Source: Bacillota bacterium (lineage in GTDB: Bacteria > Bacillota > Clostridia > Christensenellales > Aristaeellaceae). From it: 57,674 nt of DNA. Location: positions 1 to 57,674 of the forward strand of contig JAEYOW010000026.1 of NCBI GenBank assembly GCA_023411375.1. Direction: 5' to 3'. The position numbers and the translations under genes were made by a program. Shown here one piece after another: positions 33,417 to 42,234 of this stretch; the first letter of the stretch is position 1, and the number at the start of each line of letters is the position of its first letter. The notes below the pieces were generated by a model. It had not been told where the DNA came from. It saw only the letters and a program-made list of their open reading frames with translations, and made no database searches.

Positions 33417-34507
33417 AAAGGCGGAGGTTCGGGCCGTTCCCCGGTCCGGCCGGCATTGTGTGCATGGCGCTTGCACTGGCAGTCTCTCTGTGCGGGATTG
33501 CCCTGACGTTGGCAAACGAAACCAGAGTGCGGCTTCCCTTTGCGGATGTGCAGCTCGCCGCGGCAAAGCAGATGGCTGCCGCGGAGGAGGCTGTGCTGGG
33601 CTATGTCCGGCAACAGGGCATTGCCATGGAGAAGGATGATCTGAATCAAACAGGGTTCATCGGCCCCGAATGGACGGAGCTGACTTCTTCGCTGGGCCTG
33701 GTGGAAGCCAAGCGCACGGCGCTGCAGCCCGATTTTGCCGCGTTGATGGTAAAATACTATCAGGAAGCAGGGCTGAAAAGCGGCGACACCATCTGCTGCG
33801 GCATGAGCGGCTCTTTTCCCGGCCTGTGCATCGCCGCCGTCTCCGCCGCGAACCAGATGGGCCTGAATATCCGCATCATCGCCTCCTACGGTTCTTCCAT
33901 GTATGGGGCTACACGCCTCGAGCTGTCGAATGTGCGTATCCTGGAAATCGCCAGACAGGCGGGGCTGCTCAAATACGAGCTGCTTGCGGTTTCACCCGGC
34001 GGCGATTTCGATCAGGGAAACAGCATTCTGTTTCCCAACGCGCGCGAAGCTATTTTTGCGCTGGCTGAATCAGATTGCCTTACCATGATTGACGAGGCTA
34101 CGATAGAGGACAGCATTCAAAAGCGTTTGGAGATGTTCGGGCCGGATGTCGATTGCTTTGTCAATGTCGGGGGCGCAAGCGCCAACATGGGTTCCAGCCC
34201 CTATACGCTCACCTTTCCAAACGGCCTCACCACCGATCCGCCAAATATCCCGCAGAACAGGGACCGGGGGTTGATGTTTGAATATGCGGCGAGGAATGTT
34301 CCGGTAATTCACCTGCTCAATATTCGGGGCCTGGCGGAAGATAACGGTATACCGTTTGACCCGGTGCCGCTTACGCAGCCGGGTGAGACAGGCGTATATT
34401 ATACCAGCTGGAGGTCTCCCTGGTATGCCGCCGCTGCGCTTGCTGCCGCCATGGTTTTCCTGTTTGTTGTGTGGAAGCTTGGCAAAAAGAAAGGAAGTCG
34501 CAAATGA
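33413..34507 (+). CDS. pgsW: poly-gamma-glutamate system protein PgsW
   Basis: 364 residues: an N-terminal helix, a large extracytoplasmic domain with DTICCGMSGSFPGL and ASYGSSMYGATR, VNVGGASANMGSS, and a C-terminal helix with a basic tail (KLGKKKGSRK). This layout matches the poly-gamma-glutamate system family often called PgsW, whose biochemical role is not settled. It appears in place of CapA/PgsA here. It is coupled to both neighbours by 4-bp overlaps. Confidence 0.8.
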   Translation: MKRRRFGPFPGPAGIVCMALALAVSLCGIALTLANETRVRLPFADVQLAAAKQMAAAEEAVLGYVRQQGIAMEKDDLNQTGFIGPEWTELTSSLGLVEAKRTALQPDFAALMVKYYQEAGLKSGDTICCGMSGSFPGLCIAAVSAANQMGLNIRIIASYGSSMYGATRLELSNVRILEIARQAGLLKYELLAVSPGGDFDQGNSILFPNAREAIFALAESDCLTMIDEATIEDSIQKRLEMFGPDVDCFVNVGGASANMGSSPYTLTFPNGLTTDPPNIPQNRDRGLMFEYAARNVPVIHLLNIRGLAEDNGIPFDPVPLTQPGETGVYYTSWRSPWYAAAALAAAMVFLFVVWKLGKKKGSRK

Positions 34508-35175
34508 ATATTTTTGATATCCTGGGCCCAGTGATGGTGGGACCGAGCAGCTCGCACACAGCGGGTGCGGCCCGTATCGGCCTGATGGCGCGCAGCCTGC
34601 TGGGGGAGGGAACGCCAAGCAACGCTGAGATTACGCTGTATGGCTCGTTCGCGGCAACCGGGCAGGGACATGGCACGGATCGCGCGCTTATCGCGGGGTT
34701 GCTTGGTATGAAGCCGGACGACGAACGGATTGCCGTCAGCTTCGATTGGGCCACGGCGGCAGGCATGGCCTTTACTTTCACGCGCTCAAAGAGCTTCGCG
34801 GAGCATCCCAATACCGCGCGGCTCGATATTGAGAGCAAAAGCGGCAGAAAGCTGAGCATGACGGCCTCGTCGCTTGGCGGCGGGCGCATTATGGTGACGG
34901 AGATGAATGGCATGCATGCCAGCTTCTCAGGCGATTTGCCCACGCTGATTGTTCAAAACGTGGACCGGCCAGGGTATGTGGGCGACGTGACAAGCACGCT
35001 TGCAAGCGCAAGCGTAAACATTGCGACCGTTCAGCTTTATCGAAACCACCCGGGCGGAAACGCCGTTATGGTAATCGAAACGGACAAAAGCGTTCCGCAG
35101 CCGGTTCTCGATAAGCTTTCCCTTACCGAGGGAATCACGCGCGTTGTCTTTATCGGCGGAGAGAGAAACAAGTAA
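34504..35175 (+). CDS. sdaAB: L-serine dehydratase, beta subunit
   Basis: 223 residues from the ATG at 34504 within an ATGA overlap with pgsW. The N-terminal part has DILGPVMVGPSSSHTAGAAR, the standard SdaAB start; an ACT domain follows at about 145-220 (VQNVDRPGYVGDVTSTLAS). With the alpha subunit it deaminates serine to pyruvate using a 4Fe-4S cluster. Translation coupling to pgsW places serine breakdown in the same output as the gamma-glutamyl genes. Confidence 0.93.
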   Translation: MNIFDILGPVMVGPSSSHTAGAARIGLMARSLLGEGTPSNAEITLYGSFAATGQGHGTDRALIAGLLGMKPDDERIAVSFDWATAAGMAFTFTRSKSFAEHPNTARLDIESKSGRKLSMTASSLGGGRIMVTEMNGMHASFSGDLPTLIVQNVDRPGYVGDVTSTLASASVNIATVQLYRNHPGGNAVMVIETDKSVPQPVLDKLSLTEGITRVVFIGGERNK

Positions 35176-35190
35176 GGGAGAAGACGGAAG

Positions 35191-36060
35191 ATGGCCATCG
35201 AATCACTCGAGGCGCTTGAAAGCGCTTGCAAAGAACAGGATATCTTTGAGGTAATCCTGCTTGGCGACTGCGTGGAACGCGACGTTACGCGGGAGGAATC
35301 ATTGGAAAAGATGCGCGATATGTATGCGGCTATTTGCCGCGCCACCGGACGGTACAATCCGGCGCTGCGCTCTGCCAGCGGTATGGTTGGAGGGGACGGC
35401 GCCAAAATGAGGGCCTACGTTGCCGCAGGCAATACCATCTGCGGGGATTATATCGGCCAGGTCATTACGCAGGCGCTGGAAATGGGCGAGAACAACGCCT
35501 GTATGAAGTGCATCGTCGCCGCGCCAACGGCCGGAAGCTGTGGAGTGCTGCCGGCGGTGCTGCTTCCCTATCAGCAGCGGGAGGGTTTGGATGACGATGC
35601 GATGATACGCGCGCTGTATGTGGCTGGAGCCATTGGCCAGGTTGTGGCGTCCAAGGCGTCCATCGCCGGCGCGGCATGCGGCTGTCAGGCTGAAATTGGC
35701 ACCGCCAGTGCGATGGCCGCGGCAGCGCTGTGCTATCTCAGCGGCGGCGATGCGCAGGCTATTTGCCATGCTGCTGCCATTGCCATCAAAAGCCTTATGG
35801 GGCTGGTATGCGACCCCATCGCCGGCCTTGTGGAGGTGCCCTGCGTAAAGCGAAACGCCGGGGGGGCGATGATCGCCATGTCCAGCGCTGATATGGCGCT
35901 GGCGGGCATCCGCTCTGCCGTGCCGCCGGACGAGGTTATCTTGGCCATGCGCGACGTTGGCGATAAGATGGATGTTTCCCTGCGGGAAACGGGAATGGGC
36001 GGCGTGGCAGGCACGCCTTTCGGAACCAAAATTGCGGAACGGATGGGCTGCGAACTGTGA
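35191..36060 (+). CDS. sdaAA: L-serine dehydratase, alpha subunit
   Basis: 289 residues. Cluster cysteines are visible in KCIVAAPTAGSCG, AACGCQAEIG and LVCDPIAGLVEVPC, as in other iron-sulfur serine dehydratases. SASGMVGGDGAKM lies near residue 60. It forms the catalytic half with SdaAB and ends the run at a bidirectional terminator. Confidence 0.94.
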   Translation: MAIESLEALESACKEQDIFEVILLGDCVERDVTREESLEKMRDMYAAICRATGRYNPALRSASGMVGGDGAKMRAYVAAGNTICGDYIGQVITQALEMGENNACMKCIVAAPTAGSCGVLPAVLLPYQQREGLDDDAMIRALYVAGAIGQVVASKASIAGAACGCQAEIGTASAMAAAALCYLSGGDAQAICHAAAIAIKSLMGLVCDPIAGLVEVPCVKRNAGGAMIAMSSADMALAGIRSAVPPDEVILAMRDVGDKMDVSLRETGMGGVAGTPFGTKIAERMGCEL

Positions 36061-36186
36061 TTTTTGCAGTGCATTACCGTTTTCAGTTGACAATAACGGG
36101 CTGTTCGGAGGGGTGGACGGCCGCTTTGTCCCCAGGGTTAAGCGGTCTGCCGAAAGTATGGAATATCGTTAAATAAAACGAGATAT

Positions 36187-36220
36187 AACGGGCCTTCCGC
36201 AACAGGAAGGTCCGTTTTTG
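36187..36220. terminator. bidirectional intrinsic terminator
   Basis: A 12-bp stem with one G-U pair (36187-36198 with 36205-36216), 6-nt loop, then TTTTTG. It serves sdaAA and, on the other strand, possibly the convergent hydrolase-fold gene. Confidence 0.8.
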
Positions 36221-36256
36221 TTTATAAACAATAGGCGGCGCTCGTCCTCCAAACGT

Positions 36257-37309
36257 TCAATCGTCGTGCTGGAAGGCCGCGTAGGCGGCGTTGAGGAGCA
36301 GCTTGTGCATACGCTCCGCATCCCGGCGGTCCTGCGGCGTGTTACGGCCGTTGACCAGAAGCGTGACAAAAAAACCGTCGTCGGGGCTTACGGCGATCAG
36401 CGAGCCGGTGGACGGATCCTGAAGACCGTAACCGTCGCTGGGCCAGAGATGCCCAAGGAAGGGATCGGACCGCTTGGTGATACGAAAGCCGTAGCCGCGC
36501 GCCTCGTTCATGCCGCGCGTGCGTTCCGTGGTGGCCAGGTGAATGGCGCGGTAGGAAAAAGCGACCCCGTCCCCGTCCCGGCCGTCGCCGGCGAGCATGG
36601 CCGCGAAGCGGATGCTGTCCTCCAGGTCGGTAAACAGGCCGGCATGCCCCGCCACGCCGTGCAAAAAGCGCGCGTTGCCGTCCTGCGGACAGCCTGCCTG
36701 CCACTCCTCCGGCTCGCCCTCCGTATCGGTGGGCGCCACATCGTCGCCGGAGGGCAGAAACCCGGTGCGGTTCATATCGAGCGGGGCGCTCACAAAGCGC
36801 TTCATGGCCTCATCCAGCGGCATGGCAAAAATTTTTTCCAGAATAAACCCTAACAGGATGTAGCCCATTGCGGAATCGCGTACCTTGCCGCCCACGCTGC
36901 CCGCAAGCGGATGGGCCAGCAGCGCCCTAAGCGCGTCGCGGTCGCTTTCGGCCTCCTGTTGCAACAGAAAATACGGGGTCATGCCGGAGGTATGCGTAAG
37001 CAGATGAAGCAGCGTGATCTCCCGTTTGTCCTGCGGTACGCCGCTTAAAAAACGGGAGATGGGGTCGTCAAGGCTAACCAGTCCGCGCTCAAGCGCTATG
37101 AGCATGAGCGGCATGGTGGCCAACACCTGCGTAAGCGCGCCGATGTCGTAGCGGGTGGTATGGCGAACCTCACGCTCGCCGTCGCGGGTGAGAAAGCCGT
37201 TTACGCTGGTATACAGCACGCGGGTGCCCTGCCCCGCCGCCATAGCGCAGCCGGGAAACGCGCCATCAGAAATAACACGGCAAAGAAGCTCGTCCACCGC
37301 TTTCCACAT
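36257..37309 (-). CDS. serine beta-lactamase-like fold protein lacking catalytic residues
   Basis: 350 residues with the class C beta-lactamase/esterase architecture: TTRYDIGALTQV near 51-62, LLTHTSGM at 103-110, GYILLG at 149-154 and GVAGHAGLF. The SxxK pair expected at 58-61 reads A-L-T-Q, and the YxN expected at 145-147 reads D-S-A. I checked the first site on the DNA (GGC GCG CTT ACG CAG). All three usual catalytic residues are gone while the scaffold is intact, so this is probably a pseudoenzyme with a binding or sensing role. It stands alone between terminators. Confidence 0.85.
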   Translation of the reverse strand: MWKAVDELLCRVISDGAFPGCAMAAGQGTRVLYTSVNGFLTRDGEREVRHTTRYDIGALTQVLATMPLMLIALERGLVSLDDPISRFLSGVPQDKREITLLHLLTHTSGMTPYFLLQQEAESDRDALRALLAHPLAGSVGGKVRDSAMGYILLGFILEKIFAMPLDEAMKRFVSAPLDMNRTGFLPSGDDVAPTDTEGEPEEWQAGCPQDGNARFLHGVAGHAGLFTDLEDSIRFAAMLAGDGRDGDGVAFSYRAIHLATTERTRGMNEARGYGFRITKRSDPFLGHLWPSDGYGLQDPSTGSLIAVSPDDGFFVTLLVNGRNTPQDRRDAERMHKLLLNAAYAAFQHDD

Positions 37310-37439
37310 AGGCGTCCTCCTTATGCCGGGGCGTCTGGGCGGCGTCCCGGAAAATTTTCTCTACGCTGATTATAACACATGTTGCATGCCGGGGGAAGGG
37401 CGGCGAACGGGCAAAAGACGGGATGATTTTTCGCCGGGC

Positions 37440-39065
37440 TCAGTCTGCGGCGGCTGTGGGGCCGTATCCCCGGTAGTATACATAATTGGTTGGAAGCTCA
37501 AACATTGTGCCGGAGCTGCCATGAAGCCAATAACCAAAAAGCAGGTAGTACGCGTCGGGGTAGGGCTGGCCGATATAATACGGACGATTGGCGGCTTTGA
37601 AATCCTGCCAGCCGTCGATGAGCGTGCGGACCAGCCCATGCGTGATCGGAAACAGGTAATCCTCCGCAAAGCAGTAATCCAACGGCGCCGTCACAAGAAA
37701 TTCGCCCGGTTGAAGCTCCGGGAAAGCGCCCGCATAAAGCGCATCCATGGGCACATTCCTCGTGGGACCCGGTATGGAAACCCCTCCTGAATGATAAATG
37801 TTGCCAAGCGTGACGGTTGCTTTTCGGTCCTCCCACGCCTCATGCTGCGTAAGGGTTTCCAAAAGCACGTCCCCACGCGACGGCTCGGAGAGAACGGCGA
37901 TGAAAAAAACGCCGCGCCCAACCATCAACACGCACAGCGAAAGCGCTGCGGCGCGCATAAGCTTTTTTGACATTAGCTGATAAAGGCCCCAGGAGGTGTA
38001 TAGCGCGCACAGGCAGAAGTATGGGTAATAAGTTCTGAAAAAAACCGTTGTAATAAACAGATTATATATAAAGAAGATGAGCATTCCGGCGGGGATGAAC
38101 GCCGCGAAAAACAGTTCCGCGGAAGATCGGGAGGATTTCGCCTGGGCGAGCAGGCGAAACACCGCGTATGCGGCTATGGGCAGCGAAAGCGGAAGGTCGG
38201 AATAAAAGAGCTGATAAACAAGCAGCGAGACGAGATGCTCCAACGGCGACCCGACTTCGGCGCGGTTGCCGGAAACCATATAGGAGGAGAGCTCGCGGGA
38301 TATGGCTTCCGGAATATAACCCGGGTTGACCAGCGCGGAGGGAGAAAACAACAGAAAGCCGGTTGCGGTTGCGGCAAACAACCCGGCCGCCAGGCAAAGC
38401 GTATGCCGGAGGCGCGCATTCCGGGCACGTCTGTAAAGCGCCAGCGCCCCCACGGGATAAAGAAGAAAGAACAACTGCGGGTATTTGACGGCGGCCAGCG
38501 CGCCGACGGCGAAGCCGGAAAGAAACAGAAACCATTTTTTATCTTTTTCCAAAAAAAGCGCCGACGCGAATACCGCCGCTGTCAACAGAAAAAACGAAAT
38601 AGCGTCGCCAGTGCCGTAGCGAGACTGTTCGATATGAAACAACGAAAAGGTCATGATCACCGCGTAAAGCGCGACCATCCCCGGTTTTTTGCCAAAATAG
38701 CGGTATAGCACCAGCGCGCCCAGTACACATCCCAGTGAAAAGTAAAACACAGAGGCGATGCGCCCCCACAGCCGGGCGTTTTCCGGCTGCCCTGTCAAGC
38801 TGCATAAAAGCTGCTCAAGCAGATGGAAGGGAACCTGAAAGACAAAGGCGCCCTCAGGGTAAACCTTTGCTGCTTTATAGGTGGAGTCAAAATCCAGGAG
38901 CTTGTCCTTGAGGCTGACGGAGGACTGAAAGAAATAACGCTCGTCCGGATGAAGGGTCGCCTCGTGACCGATGGAAACGCCGCGGCTGACGCAGACCGCG
39001 AGAAGCATCGCGAGAATAATAAGAACAACAGGCTTATTCACAGCGCGTTTGTACAGGCGGACCAT
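37440..39065 (-). CDS. membrane glycosyltransferase, GT39/ArnT-like (HPDE type)
   Basis: 541 residues from the ATG at 39065, chosen for GGGAGG 8 nt upstream. About ten to twelve membrane segments are seen. The first extracytoplasmic loop has HPDERYFF, matching the acidic motif of dolichyl/undecaprenyl-phosphate-sugar-dependent transferases, and SRYGTGDAISFFLL follows. It should transfer a lipid-linked sugar to a cell-surface acceptor. A hydrophilic C-terminal domain of about 130 residues faces outside. No partner genes are adjacent. Confidence 0.75.
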   Translation of the reverse strand: MVRLYKRAVNKPVVLIILAMLLAVCVSRGVSIGHEATLHPDERYFFQSSVSLKDKLLDFDSTYKAAKVYPEGAFVFQVPFHLLEQLLCSLTGQPENARLWGRIASVFYFSLGCVLGALVLYRYFGKKPGMVALYAVIMTFSLFHIEQSRYGTGDAISFFLLTAAVFASALFLEKDKKWFLFLSGFAVGALAAVKYPQLFFLLYPVGALALYRRARNARLRHTLCLAAGLFAATATGFLLFSPSALVNPGYIPEAISRELSSYMVSGNRAEVGSPLEHLVSLLVYQLFYSDLPLSLPIAAYAVFRLLAQAKSSRSSAELFFAAFIPAGMLIFFIYNLFITTVFFRTYYPYFCLCALYTSWGLYQLMSKKLMRAAALSLCVLMVGRGVFFIAVLSEPSRGDVLLETLTQHEAWEDRKATVTLGNIYHSGGVSIPGPTRNVPMDALYAGAFPELQPGEFLVTAPLDYCFAEDYLFPITHGLVRTLIDGWQDFKAANRPYYIGQPYPDAYYLLFGYWLHGSSGTMFELPTNYVYYRGYGPTAAAD

Positions 39066-39284
39066 CGCCGAAGCCTCCCTCAGCTCCATATCCGGTCTGG
39101 CGAGCGCCGGCAGGCGCACCTATCAGGTATGGAGCGTATCTAATCGTAAATGCAGAAATAAAATAGCATTAATTATGGCGCATGTCAATTTCTATGCTTC
39201 AAACCAGTCGCTCCGGCCACAGGGCAGCCGGGCGGAGCGGTTCAAATAGCTGGTATAAAAATAATCTCGAATATTGTGAACATA

Positions 39285-39313
39285 TTGACAATCCTTCCGC
39301 CCTGTGCTATGAT
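39285..39313 (+). promoter_or_regulatory. promoter of the iron/phosphonate-type ABC operon
   Basis: Perfect TTGACA (39285-39290), 17-bp spacer, TATGAT (39308-39313). ATTGT (39273-39277) and ACAAT (39288-39292) form a short inverted repeat over the -35, a possible operator. The 310-bp gap between the glycosyltransferase and the binding protein holds nothing else recognisable. Confidence 0.8.
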
Positions 39314-39375
39314 AAACGAACCGGAAAGGACGTTTCCAAAAAGTTCATTAGGATTCTGAAAGGACGTGCATTGAC

Positions 39376-40452
39376 ATGAAAAAACTATTGGCGCTTCTTC
39401 TGGTTGCTATGATGATGCTTGGCGTATGCTCCTTCGCATCCGCTGAGGAAATCGACGCCGCGCTGATCGAGGCTGCGAAGGCCGAGGGCGAGCTGACCGT
39501 TTACGGCAGCTGTGAGGAAGCCTATCTGAACGCCGCGTGCGACCGCTTCCAGGAGTTGTATGGCATTACCGTTAACCGTCAGCGTCTCTCCACCGGCGAG
39601 GTTGCCGCTAAGATCGAGGAGGAGAACGGCAATCCCTCAGCCGACGTATGGTTCGGCGGCACGACCGACCCTTACAACGAAAGCGCGGTCAAAGGCCTGT
39701 TGGAAGCTTACGAAGCGAAGAACGCCTCCCACCTGCTGGGCGACATGTACCGCGACAAGGACGGTTACTGGTACGGCATCTATAAGGGTATTCTCGGCTT
39801 CATGGTCAACACCGAGGAGCTGGAGCGCTTGGGTCTCGCCGCTCCCGAAGACTGGGACGACCTGCTCAAGCCTGAGTATAAGGGCCTGATCTGGCTTAGC
39901 AACCCCAACACCGCCGGCACTGCCAAGCTCGTTATCAACACCATGGTGCAGATGAAGGGCCATGATGAAGCTATGAAGTACTTTGTGGAGCTGGACAAGA
40001 ATATCGCCCAGTACACCAAGAGCGGCAGCGGTCCCAGCAAGAAGGTCGGCGTTGGCGAGTGCGTCATCGGCATCGGCTTCCTGCATGACGGTATCACCCA
40101 GATTTTAGACGGCTACGACAACATCGCCCTGGTGATCCCCAAGAGCGGCACCAGCTTTGAAATCGGCGCGACCGCTATTTTCAAGGGCGCGAAGCACACC
40201 AACGCCGCCAAGCTGTGGATTGAGTACGCCCTGAGCCCCGAGTGCGTCAACCTCGCCAAGGACAACGAGAGCTTCCAGTTCCTGGTGATCGATAACGCCG
40301 AGCAGCCCAAGGAAGCGACCGATTTCGGCCTTGATCCCGAAAACGTGATCAAATACGACTTTGAGGACGCAAAGGCGAACACCTCCAAGTATGTGGAGGA
40401 TTACTTTGCCGCAATCGGCGCCGCCGCGGACGACCGCTTCAAGACCGAGTAA
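39376..40452 (+). CDS. ABC transporter substrate-binding protein, Fe(III)/2-aminoethylphosphonate type
   Basis: 358 residues. Signal peptide MKKLLALLLVAMMMLGV, then CSFASA, before EEIDAALIE. The mature part is a type II binding protein: ELTVYGSCEEAYL, ADVWFGGTTDPYNESA and GYWYGIYKGILGFMVN match the FbpA/FutA/PhnS group. Sequence alone does not tell ferric iron from phosphonate or other anions. It heads a complete binding-protein, permease, ATPase set. Confidence 0.88.
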   Translation: MKKLLALLLVAMMMLGVCSFASAEEIDAALIEAAKAEGELTVYGSCEEAYLNAACDRFQELYGITVNRQRLSTGEVAAKIEEENGNPSADVWFGGTTDPYNESAVKGLLEAYEAKNASHLLGDMYRDKDGYWYGIYKGILGFMVNTEELERLGLAAPEDWDDLLKPEYKGLIWLSNPNTAGTAKLVINTMVQMKGHDEAMKYFVELDKNIAQYTKSGSGPSKKVGVGECVIGIGFLHDGITQILDGYDNIALVIPKSGTSFEIGATAIFKGAKHTNAAKLWIEYALSPECVNLAKDNESFQFLVIDNAEQPKEATDFGLDPENVIKYDFEDAKANTSKYVEDYFAAIGAAADDRFKTE

Positions 40453-40472
40453 TCTGATTAGAGGCTTTGTTG

Positions 40473-40499
40473 GGGAGGGCGACCACGCGTCGCCCTCCC
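40473..40499 (+). repeat. intercistronic hairpin after the binding-protein gene
   Basis: An 11-bp stem, GGGAGGGCGAC (40473-40483) with its complement (40489-40499), loop CACGC, no T run. Likely sets more binding protein than permease. Confidence 0.7.
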
Positions 40500-40524
40500 T
40501 GAAATGTCTTTGGGAGGGAATGTT

Positions 40525-42231
40525 TTGATCAAGGCGCAAAGCGCGCGGCTGGAGCGCAAGAAGCTTTTCGGCGATCCCATTATGGTATCGACCATCGTAG
40601 TGCTGTTGATTTTTTTGGCATTATTCATCCTCTACCCGCTGGCGATGCTGCTGATCGACAGCATCGCGGTGGAAGGCAGACTGACGGTTGACGTATTTGC
40701 GCGGGTGCTGGATATGGGGCGCTTTCGCACGGCGTTTTCCAATACGCTTGCGCTGGGCTTCATTACGGGCGTCGGCTCCACGCTGCTGGGCCTTTTGTTC
40801 GCCTATGTGGACTGCTATGTGAAGGTCCGCGTCAAAGTGGTTAAAAAGCTGTTTGACGTGGTGAGCATGCTGCCGGTGGTGTCGCCGCCGTTTGTGCTGT
40901 CGCTGAGCATGATTTTGCTCTTTGGCCGCGCGGGCCTGATTACCCGCGGCCTGCTGGGAATTTACGATTCCGACATCTATGGCCTTCACGGCATCGCTAT
41001 TGTTCAGACGCTCACGTTTTTCCCCGTCTGCTACATGATGCTAAAGGGCCTTCTCAAAAATATTGACCCCTCTCTGGAGGAGGCCAGCCGCGACATGGGC
41101 GCGAGCCGCTGGAAGGTGTTTACCACGGTGACGTTTCCGCTTTTGCTTCCCGGCTTGGGCAACGCCTTTCTGGTTACGTTCATCGAATCCGTTGCGGATT
41201 TCGCCAACCCGATGATGATCGGCGGCAGCTATGATACGCTTGCCACCACCATCTATCTGCAGGTGACCGGCGCGTATGACAAGGCGGGCGCAAGCGCCAT
41301 GGCCGTGGTGCTGCTGGCACTGACGCTGCTTTTATTCCTTATCCAGAAATACTATCTGGAAAAGCGCACCTACGCCACGCTGACGGGCAAAGCGTCCCGC
41401 GAGCGGATGCTGATTTCCGACAAGAGCGTGACGCGCCCGCTGACGCTGTTTTGTTCGTTGTTTTCGGCGTTCGTTATTTTGATGTATATAAGCATCCCTT
41501 TCGGCGCGCTGTTTAAGCTGTGGGGCCGCGATTATTCCCTTACGCTTAAGCATTTTGAGTACATGTTCAAGTATAGCGGCCTGAAAGCGTTTCGCGATTC
41601 CTTTGTGCTAAGCCTGATCGCCTCGCCCATCACGGCTCTGCTTTCCATGATCATCAGCTATCTGGTGGTGAAGAAAAACTTTAAAACCAAGGGCCTGATC
41701 GAGTTTGTGAGCATGCTTGCCATGGCCGTGCCGGGCACGGTGCTGGGCGTGGGTTATATCCGCGGCTTTGCCAACGGCGTGTTCCACACGGGCTTTTTAC
41801 AGGGGCTGTATGGTACGGGCGCGATTTTGGTAATCGTATTCGTCGTTCGCAGCCTGCCCGTGGGTACGCGAAGCGGCATTTCCGCGCTGAGACAGATCGA
41901 TAAATCCATCGAGGAAAGCGCCTACGACCTTGGCGCGAACAGTGGAAAGGTCTTTACTTCCATTACGCTGCCGCTGATCAAGGACAGCTTTTTAAGCGGC
42001 CTGGTGACGACCTTCGTGCGCTCCATCACCGCTATCAGCGCCATTATCCTGTTGGTAACGCCGCAGTACCTGCTGATTACCACGCAGATCAACGAGTTTG
42101 CCGAGAAGGGGAAATACGGCGTCGCCTGCGCGTACGCGACCATATTAATCGCCATTGTGTATGCGTCCATTCTGGTAATGAACCTCGTGACCAAGTATTT
42201 TGGCACCAGCAGAAAGATCAAGGGGGAATAG
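40525..42231 (+). CDS. ABC transporter permease, fused double unit (FbpB-like)
   Basis: 568 residues from a TTG at 40525, preferred because GGGAGGG lies 6-7 nt before it; an ATG at 40504 precedes that site and lacks its own. Two homologous permease halves of about six helices are fused. Each has an EAA-type loop: EEASRDMGASRWKVF in the first half and EESAYDLGANSGKVF in the second. This is the standard architecture for iron-type importers. The downstream ATPase starts 3 bp later. Confidence 0.9.
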   Translation: MIKAQSARLERKKLFGDPIMVSTIVVLLIFLALFILYPLAMLLIDSIAVEGRLTVDVFARVLDMGRFRTAFSNTLALGFITGVGSTLLGLLFAYVDCYVKVRVKVVKKLFDVVSMLPVVSPPFVLSLSMILLFGRAGLITRGLLGIYDSDIYGLHGIAIVQTLTFFPVCYMMLKGLLKNIDPSLEEASRDMGASRWKVFTTVTFPLLLPGLGNAFLVTFIESVADFANPMMIGGSYDTLATTIYLQVTGAYDKAGASAMAVVLLALTLLLFLIQKYYLEKRTYATLTGKASRERMLISDKSVTRPLTLFCSLFSAFVILMYISIPFGALFKLWGRDYSLTLKHFEYMFKYSGLKAFRDSFVLSLIASPITALLSMIISYLVVKKNFKTKGLIEFVSMLAMAVPGTVLGVGYIRGFANGVFHTGFLQGLYGTGAILVIVFVVRSLPVGTRSGISALRQIDKSIEESAYDLGANSGKVFTSITLPLIKDSFLSGLVTTFVRSITAISAIILLVTPQYLLITTQINEFAEKGKYGVACAYATILIAIVYASILVMNLVTKYFGTSRKIKGE

Positions 42232-42234
42232 CAA

